From positions 1-64,000 of the forward strand of contig JAFZKK010000091.1 in assembly GCA_017551905.1 (NCBI GenBank): a stretch of 64,000 bases of DNA. Direction: 5' to 3'. The notes beneath the pieces were generated by a model that worked only from the letters and a program-made list of their open reading frames with translations, searched no databases and had not been told where the DNA came from. This document shows positions 58,876-64,000 of this stretch, one piece after another (positions within the stretch are counted from its first letter, which is position 1; the number at the start of each line of letters is the position of its first letter). This DNA is from Salinivirgaceae bacterium. GTDB taxonomy: Bacteria > Bacteroidota > Bacteroidia > Bacteroidales > SZUA-534. Position numbers and translations under genes: made by a program.

Positions 58876-59937
58876 TTATGCTTCAATCGACAGATAGGCG
58901 ATGAATTTGCCGTTTTCGATTTTGGTGTAGAATTCCGATTTGTCGGGATAAATCAGGTTCAGCCGGCGTCTGATGTTCTCAAGGCCGATTGACGAGCCGC
59001 CTGTCAGATTGCTGCCAACCTCCTCAAAATATGGATTGCTGGTTTGGAAGATAATCTTCCGGCCTTCGATTTTCATGCTGAATTTCAGCTCCGACTTGCC
59101 TTGCGGCAGTATTCCGTGCTTGAACGAGTTTTCGATTAGCGAGATGAACATCAGCGGTGCCACTTCAATGCCGTTGGTGTTCTCGGGGAAGTCGTATTCG
59201 ACAACGGTTGTGGCCGCCGAACGCAGTTTCATCAACTCAATGTATTTCGACATAAAGGCTATCTCGCCGTCGAGCGGAACAAGCGAGCTGTTGGTCTCGT
59301 ATAGCAGATAGCGCATCAGCTTGCTCAGATTGTGTATAGTCTCTTTTGCGCGCTCCGGCGATATGTCAACCAGCGAGTAGATGTTGTTGAGCGAGTTGAA
59401 GAAGAAGTGCGGTTGTATCTGATACTCAAGATGTTTCAATTCAGTTTGCAGTTGCTCGGCGGCACTTTTCTGGTGTTTGGTTTCAATCTCCTGCCAATGC
59501 TCGTAGATGCGAATGGCTATGGCCATAACCATTGGCAGTACCATGCTGAACATTGTGCTGAAACAATACCAATAAATGAATTCCATGTGGTGTGGAACCG
59601 CCCGCCAGTTGAAAAACACTATTCTGATTGACAGACTGACACAAGCTAATGCGAATAGTATCAGTATGTTGGCTCCGAAGAACAGAATCTTTTTCTTACC
59701 GAAGAACAACTTGTCAACCATTGTTAAATAGTTGATATAGAAGACTATCGCATATAGGAATATCGACACCCACCAGCGTTCGACTATATGTATGAAATGA
59801 AATTCGTGATTTGCGTTATTAGTTGACAGCAGTATTGGCATACATAATAGGAATACCCATATTACGCTGTGTATCAATATCTTGAAAACCTGAGGTTTTT
59901 TGCTGATATTGTTGTCCATGGTTTCGATAGTGCTCAT
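58876..59937 (-). CDS. LytS-type sensor histidine kinase
   Basis: 353 residues from the ATG at 59937 (MSTIETMDNNISKK); a start ten codons earlier is possible. Four membrane helices (about 17-150), then the His_kinase domain with the phospho-acceptor His in LEYQIQPHFFFNSLNNIYSL, and an HATPase domain (LIENSFKHGILPQG, GGSSIGLENIRRRL). There is no extracytoplasmic sensor domain of size, so the signal may be membrane-related. It lies upstream of its LytTR regulator. Confidence 0.92.
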   Translation of the reverse strand: MSTIETMDNNISKKPQVFKILIHSVIWVFLLCMPILLSTNNANHEFHFIHIVERWWVSIFLYAIVFYINYLTMVDKLFFGKKKILFFGANILILFALACVSLSIRIVFFNWRAVPHHMEFIYWYCFSTMFSMVLPMVMAIAIRIYEHWQEIETKHQKSAAEQLQTELKHLEYQIQPHFFFNSLNNIYSLVDISPERAKETIHNLSKLMRYLLYETNSSLVPLDGEIAFMSKYIELMKLRSAATTVVEYDFPENTNGIEVAPLMFISLIENSFKHGILPQGKSELKFSMKIEGRKIIFQTSNPYFEEVGSNLTGGSSIGLENIRRRLNLIYPDKSEFYTKIENGKFIAYLSIEA

Positions 59938-60206
59938 GACAATAGTTGCTTTGATTTTACGATGCAAATATTAAATCTATTCATCGCAACCAAAATAATT
60001 CATAGAAGAATATGCGTTTATTCTTCCCAAACTGCCTTTTTTATCCGACAAAGCAATTACGGATTGTCTGATTGACAGATTAAATAAAGGATTGACTTAT
60101 TGAAGGATTGAAGGAGGAAAGAATCTTCGGAATCTTACTGAAGCGCTTGACCGTGTTAGTGTTAGTGTCAGAGTCAGTGTTAGTGTAAGCGTTAGTGCCA
60201 GCGTTC
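59938..60206. other. intergenic region with array behind plsY
   Basis: The left part (59938-60090) holds the kinase upstream region with an imperfect box (TAATATTTG on the minus strand). The right part (about 60151-60225) is a hexamer array that, on the minus strand, reads AACACTAACACTGACTCTGA and continues into the last codons and stop of plsY. No gene. Confidence 0.7.
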
Positions 60207-60225
60207 TCAGTTTACGTTCTCAACC
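60151..60225 (-). repeat. low-complexity hexamer array at the plsY 3' end
   Basis: On the minus strand: AACGTAAACTGAGAACGCTG and then AACACT and ACTAAC words. The first of these contains the plsY stop codon. The A/C-rich strand is again the coding strand. Confidence 0.8.
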
Positions 60226-60851
60226 TTCTTCTTAAACGAAAACTTATTCTCTTCGTGATGTATCAGTCTGACAATGTTCTTTTTATGCGTGATAATCAGC
60301 AGCACGGCTTCGGCCACGGCAAACACCATTAGCGATACGATATGAATCTTGAGAACGAAGATAATCATAATGGGGAAGGTGAGACCGCCGAGCATTGAAC
60401 CCAGCGACACATATTTGCTGATAAGCAGCACAATGACGAATACCACAAAGCACGCCAGCGCCGCAAGCGGACTTAACGCTACGGCAATGCCAAGCAGTGT
60501 TGCAACGCCTTTGCCGCCTTTAAAATGCGCATAAAGTGGGAAGATGTGCCCCAGAACGGCGAACACACCGAGCAGCAGTTGCAGGTTGACAAACGGCTCT
60601 GTGCCGCACTCGTAACTCGAGAAATGCGCCATACAAACGGCTAAAAAACCTTTCAGCAAATCAATTGCAAAGACAATCAAGCCCGGTTTGGTGCCCAGCA
60701 CGCGGATGGTGTTGGTTGTACCGGCGTTGCCGCTGCCGTGCTCACGCACATCGATGCCGTAAAAACCTTTGCCAATCCACACCGATGTGGGTATCGAGCC
60801 AATCAGATAGGCCGCCACACACAAAATTCCGCACAAAATATATTCGTTCAT
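60207..60851 (-). CDS. plsY: acyl-phosphate:glycerol-3-phosphate acyltransferase
   Basis: 214 residues, five membrane helices. The three PlsY motifs are present: YLIGSIPTSVWIGK, GSGNAGTTNTIRVLG and HIFPLYAHFKGGKGVATLLG. It makes lysophosphatidic acid from acyl phosphate at the membrane. The final residues (VENVN) and stop come from a low-complexity array. Another array precedes the start. Confidence 0.95.
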   Translation of the reverse strand: MNEYILCGILCVAAYLIGSIPTSVWIGKGFYGIDVREHGSGNAGTTNTIRVLGTKPGLIVFAIDLLKGFLAVCMAHFSSYECGTEPFVNLQLLLGVFAVLGHIFPLYAHFKGGKGVATLLGIAVALSPLAALACFVVFVIVLLISKYVSLGSMLGGLTFPIMIIFVLKIHIVSLMVFAVAEAVLLIITHKKNIVRLIHHEENKFSFKKKVENVN

Positions 60852-60985
60852 TTTTAATGTTTAGAGTTTAGAAGTTTAGAGTTTAGAAGTTTAGAGGTAA
60901 GTGTTTAGTTTAAAGTTGAAACGCTGCGCTGTTTAACAGGTTTAAGGTTTAGCGCTTCGCTGTTTAGTTTACTCAACCAACTCAA
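60852..60985 (-). repeat. low-complexity array upstream of plsY
   Basis: On the minus strand: AACTCTAAACTTCTAAACTC words, CTAAACAGCGAAGCGCTAAA and ACTTTAAACTAAACACTTAC. It lies between the pckA terminator and the plsY ATG and runs in the direction of transcription. Confidence 0.85.
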
Positions 60986-61046
60986 CTCACTCAACCTTCT
61001 CAACATTACACTTTACACATTCCCCTTTACACAAACCAACATATAA

Positions 61047-61074
61047 ACAAAAACCCCGCCAAACGGCAGGGTTT
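61047..61074 (-). terminator. terminator of pckA
   Basis: On the minus strand AAACCCTGCC, loop GTTT, GGCGGGGTTTTTG: a 10-bp stem with one T-G pair and a T tract, 28 bases after the pckA stop. Confidence 0.88.
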
Positions 61075-61101
61075 CTGAATAAATATTTTCGAACAGCCCG
61101 A

Positions 61102-62715
61102 TTAGAGTTTCGGACCTGCAGCAACGAGTGCCTTGCCAGCTTCGTTGGTTGTGTATTTGTCGAAATTCTTGATGACGCGGGCAGCCAAATCCTTTGCTTT
61201 TGCTTCCCATTCCGATGCGTTTGCATAAGTGTCGCGCGGGTCGAGGATAGCAGGATTAACTTTCGGCAGAGCGGTCGGAACTTCGAAGTCGAAGAATGGA
61301 ATCTTCTTGGTTTCAGCCTTCAGGATTGAACCGTCGAGGATGGCGTCGATGATGCCACGAGTGTCAGGAATCGAGATACGTTTGCCAGTGCCGTTCCAGC
61401 CAGTGTTAACCAGGTAAGCCTTTGCGCCCGATTTTTTCATTTTCTTAACCAGCTCTTCAGCATATTTTGTCGGGTGCAGCTCAAGGAATGCCTGACCGAA
61501 GCAAGCCGAGAATGTCGGAGTCGGTTCGGTGATACCACGCTCTGTACCAGCCAATTTAGCGGTGAAGCCGCTCAAGAAGTAGTATTGAGTTTGTTCAGGA
61601 GTCAGGATTGAAACCGGAGGCAGAACGCCGAATGCGTCAGCTGAAAGGAAGATAACGTTCTTTGCAGCAGGACCTGCGCTCTTGCCAGCCACTTTCTTAA
61701 CAATGTTCTTGATGTGGTCAATCGGGTAAGAAACGCGGGTGTTTTCGGTTACGCTCTTGTCGGCGAAATCGATTTTGCCGTTCTTGTCAACAGTAACGTT
61801 CTCAAGCAGAGCGTCGCGTTTGATGGCGCCGTAGATGTCAGGCTCGTTCTCTTTCGAAAGGTTGATAACCTTTGCGTAGCAGCCGCCTTCGAGGTTGAAC
61901 ACGCCTTCGTCGTCCCAGCCGTGCTCGTCGTCGCCGATAAGCAGACGTTTCGGGTCGGTTGAAAGGGTGGTCTTGCCAGTTCCTGACAAACCGAAGAAGA
62001 TAGCGGTGTTCTTGCCTTCCATATCGGTGTTGGCCGAGCAGTGCATTGATGCGATGCCCTGAAGAGGCAGGTAGTAGTTCTGCATTGAGAACATACCCTT
62101 CTTCATTTCACCGCCGTACCAGGTGTTGATGATGACTTGCTCGCGGCTCTTTGTGTTGAAGGCAACGCAAGTCTCAGAGTTCAGGCCAAGTTCTTTGAAG
62201 TTCTCAACTTTAGCCTTCGATGCGTTGTAAATCACAAAGTTAGGCTCAAAGTTCTTCAACTCTGCTTCTGTCGGTTGGATGAACATATTCTTGATGAAGT
62301 GAGCCTGCCAAGCAACTTCGAGTACAAAGCGTACAGCCAGGCGGGTAGCTTCGTTAGCGCCGCAGAATGCGTCAACAACATACAACTTCTTGTTAGACAG
62401 CTCTTTGATGGCGATGTCTTTAACTTTTGCCCAAACAGCCTCGCTCATTGGGTGGTTGTCGTTCTTGTAAGCGTCCGATGTCCACCAAACGTTGTTGTGG
62501 CTCTCGTCGTTGTCAACAATGTATTTGTCCTTCGGCGAACGACCAGTGAAGATACCAGTCATAACGTTTACTGCGCCAAGTTCAGTTTCCTGACCTTTTT
62601 CGTAGCCTTCAAGAGCAGGATTGATTTCTGCCTTGTAGAGTTCTTCGAACGAAGGGTTGTGTGCGATTACAGTTGAGCCTGCAATGCCGTACTTTGTTAA
62701 ATCTAAATTGCTCAT
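61102..62715 (-). CDS. pckA: phosphoenolpyruvate carboxykinase (ATP)
   Basis: 537 residues. Kinase-specific signatures: the P-loop [16 protein letters not shown], metal site [16 protein letters not shown], and RVSYPIDHI. In Bacteroidales this ATP-type enzyme usually works toward oxaloacetate, fixing CO2 onto PEP and conserving ATP on the route to succinate. A promoter-like TAAATTTG box lies 46 bases upstream. Codon use is strongly biased, as expected for a highly expressed gene. Confidence 0.97.
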   Translation of the reverse strand: MSNLDLTKYGIAGSTVIAHNPSFEELYKAEINPALEGYEKGQETELGAVNVMTGIFTGRSPKDKYIVDNDESHNNVWWTSDAYKNDNHPMSEAVWAKVKDIAIKELSNKKLYVVDAFCGANEATRLAVRFVLEVAWQAHFIKNMFIQPTEAELKNFEPNFVIYNASKAKVENFKELGLNSETCVAFNTKSREQVIINTWYGGEMKKGMFSMQNYYLPLQGIASMHCSANTDMEGKNTAIFFGLSGTGKTTLSTDPKRLLIGDDEHGWDDEGVFNLEGGCYAKVINLSKENEPDIYGAIKRDALLENVTVDKNGKIDFADKSVTENTRVSYPIDHIKNIVKKVAGKSAGPAAKNVIFLSADAFGVLPPVSILTPEQTQYYFLSGFTAKLAGTERGITEPTPTFSACFGQAFLELHPTKYAEELVKKMKKSGAKAYLVNTGWNGTGKRISIPDTRGIIDAILDGSILKAETKKIPFFDFEVPTALPKVNPAILDPRDTYANASEWEAKAKDLAARVIKNFDKYTTNEAGKALVAAGPKL

Positions 62716-62760
62716 AATTAATATTTTAAAAAGTTATAACTATATTTTGCTTTTTTGCCG

Positions 62761-62790
62761 CAAATTTAGCCGTTTTTAAGCAAAAATCAA
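62761..62790 (-). promoter_or_regulatory. promoter of pckA
   Basis: Minus strand TTG (62790-62788), 19-base spacer, TAAATTTG (62768-62761): a full consensus match, 46 bases before the ATG. The rest of 62791-62954 shows no gene or repeat. Confidence 0.7.
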
Positions 62791-62954
62791 GCCGAACTTT
62801 TTAAATAAATTCTTTTAAGTGAAATTCGTAGAAGAATTTTTGGGGGTTGGAGTAAACGACTGATAGTCAAAGATGTTTAATACGTAAAAATACGTGAATT
62901 AATATAACTATTACCTATTTTTATATTCATTACACTTTGTTCAACGACCATCAA

Positions 62955-63959
62955 TCACACATCAACCTCACGTTTCTTTCCCACAACAGTCAGATAAACA
63001 AGGCAAACGGCGCCAACAATAAGGCAGAATCCGTTGTTGGCGGTGTGGCTGATTAGTGCGAAGATTTTGCCGTCGGCAAGAGCCACGCCGTAGAGTGCAA
63101 GTGTCTCATAAACCATGAAATGCCATGGCCCGATGCCGCCTTGCACGGGTGCCAGCATTGCAAGGCTGCCCATGGTGAAGGTGGTTACTCCGGCTCCAAA
63201 CGACAGATTATCGGTCGGGCCGAAGCTGTGGAATGTGGCTATAAGCATCAGAAAATAAGTAACATAGATAAATAGCGACTCTGCAATGAAAACCATTGGG
63301 CGCTCAAGGTGGGCAATAGATTTAAGGCCGTCGCCAAATTTTATGAGCAATCCAATCATCGGTTGCATGAATCGGACGCGCGCAATGTTGTTACGATAGC
63401 GCCAGATGAGATAAACCACTGATATTCCTGCAATTATCCCGATAACCCAAAACCAGGGCGAGAACAAAAAACTGATTTTATCTAACATTCCTTCGTGTCC
63501 GGGAACGGCGAAAAATCCTTTCAGGAAATCGATTTGAGCCACAACCACAACTGCCACCAAAGCAAGCATCAGCACTGTATCGACGGTGCGCTCAACAACC
63601 ACGGTGCCAAGTAGCACGGCAAACGGAATGTTATCGGTGCGGGCAAGGGCGGTGCAACGGACAATCTCGCCTCCTCGCGGAATTATCAGGTTTGTGAAAT
63701 ACATCGACATAACCGAGCAGAAAGTGCGCGGAAGGCTTGCTGTGTGACCGGTCGAGGTTATCAGCATCTGCCAGCGCATCGAGCGCGTTATGTGGCTCGC
63801 CAATCCTGCGGCTATCGATGCGCCAATCCACCACCAGTTAATGTTATTTATCTGTGCCTTAAGCGTTTGCAAGTCAAATTCCTTGTAGATATAGTAGAAG
63901 ATGGCCACGCCTATGGCAAGAAAAATCACGTATTTTATCGCATTGATGAATTTTTTCAC
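62955..63959 (-). CDS. lysylphosphatidylglycerol synthase-like membrane protein (UPF0104/AglD type)
   Basis: 334 residues, about eight membrane helices. Typical motifs are WWWIGASIAAGLASHITRSM near the start, the TNLIIPRGGEIVRCTALAR block and PVQGGIGPWHFMVYETLALYG near the end. Members of this family include the flippase domain of MprF and AglD; most likely it moves or modifies a membrane lipid, but the substrate is unknown. There is no soluble synthase domain. A TATATTTG box (63986-63979, minus strand) lies 20 bases upstream. Confidence 0.85.
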   Translation of the reverse strand: MKKFINAIKYVIFLAIGVAIFYYIYKEFDLQTLKAQINNINWWWIGASIAAGLASHITRSMRWQMLITSTGHTASLPRTFCSVMSMYFTNLIIPRGGEIVRCTALARTDNIPFAVLLGTVVVERTVDTVLMLALVAVVVVAQIDFLKGFFAVPGHEGMLDKISFLFSPWFWVIGIIAGISVVYLIWRYRNNIARVRFMQPMIGLLIKFGDGLKSIAHLERPMVFIAESLFIYVTYFLMLIATFHSFGPTDNLSFGAGVTTFTMGSLAMLAPVQGGIGPWHFMVYETLALYGVALADGKIFALISHTANNGFCLIVGAVCLVYLTVVGKKREVDV

Positions 63960-63978
63960 ATCCTATTGTTTTGAGTTG

Positions 63979-63986
63979 CAAATATA
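63979..63986 (-). promoter_or_regulatory. promoter -7 box of the last gene
   Basis: TATATTTG on the minus strand, a full match to TAnnTTTG, 20 bases before the ATG at 63959. The -33 region is beyond or at the window edge. Confidence 0.5.
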
Positions 63987-64000
63987 TTCGAATAATCGGC

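Overview
The window reads as chromosomal DNA of a member of the Bacteroidota, most likely order Bacteroidales. Support: many starts have no Shine-Dalgarno sequence, several genes follow the Bacteroidota promoter box TAnnTTTG, SecA is about 1,100 residues with a C-terminal zinc motif, and the gene families (WbqC, DUF6913 next to dapA, RND/TolC sets with their own TetR, LytS/LytTR pairs, Bacteroidota-type LptD, ATP-type PEP carboxykinase) fit that phylum. I do not assign a genus. Two tRNA-Arg genes are present; no rRNA, CRISPR array or prophage is seen.

Layout. 1-6.7 kb: a leftward efflux operon (tetR-tolC-adaptor-RND pump-PII-like protein) with a perfect inverted repeat at its promoter. 6.9-9.7 kb: NAD synthetase and the c-di-AMP cyclase. 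9.8-13.4 kb: a repeat-rich surface protein and a secreted TPR-like protein. 13.7-15.9 kb: a two-component system. 16-22.8 kb: surface glycan genes (flippase, asparagine-synthetase-like enzyme, glycosyltransferase) running into lptD. 22.8-32.8 kb: housekeeping genes (cell-wall amidase, dnaA, LysM protein, secA, DUF6913, dapA). 32.9-40.2 kb: tRNA-Arg(ACG), a second repeat-rich surface protein, a REP-associated tyrosine transposase with its palindromes, and a protein of about 25 Sel1 repeats. 40.2-46.3 kb: WbqC, tRNA-Arg(TCT), a GH8 lipoprotein, a nucleoside transporter, a ROK kinase and menA. 46.5-49.4 kb: a third surface-protein paralogue, broken by one extra A. 49.7-58.1 kb: an aromatic amino acid operon (pheA, tyrA, DAHP synthase-chorismate mutase, aroB, aroD, aroA, aroC, then a NYN-LOTUS protein) behind a Phe/Tyr-rich leader peptide and attenuator. 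58-64 kb: a LytTR two-component pair, plsY, pckA and a flippase-like membrane protein.

The most notable structure lies between and around the ordinary genes. (i) The aromatic operon appears to be controlled by ribosome-mediated attenuation. (ii) A RAYT transposase is flanked by oppositely oriented copies of a 30-bp palindrome and carries a third copy in frame inside its own gene; a fourth copy lies 24 kb away, directly after a surface-protein gene. (iii) Three paralogous surface proteins differ in the number of 39-residue repeats (6, 8 and 5), share YadA-like head repeats and a self-cleaving S74 domain, and one is frameshifted at a poly-A tract. (iv) Low-complexity intergenic arrays with a six-base rhythm always run A/C-rich in the direction of transcription and often supply the last codons or the stop codon of the gene before them. 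(v) tRNA-Arg(ACG) has a swapped 19-56 tertiary pair.
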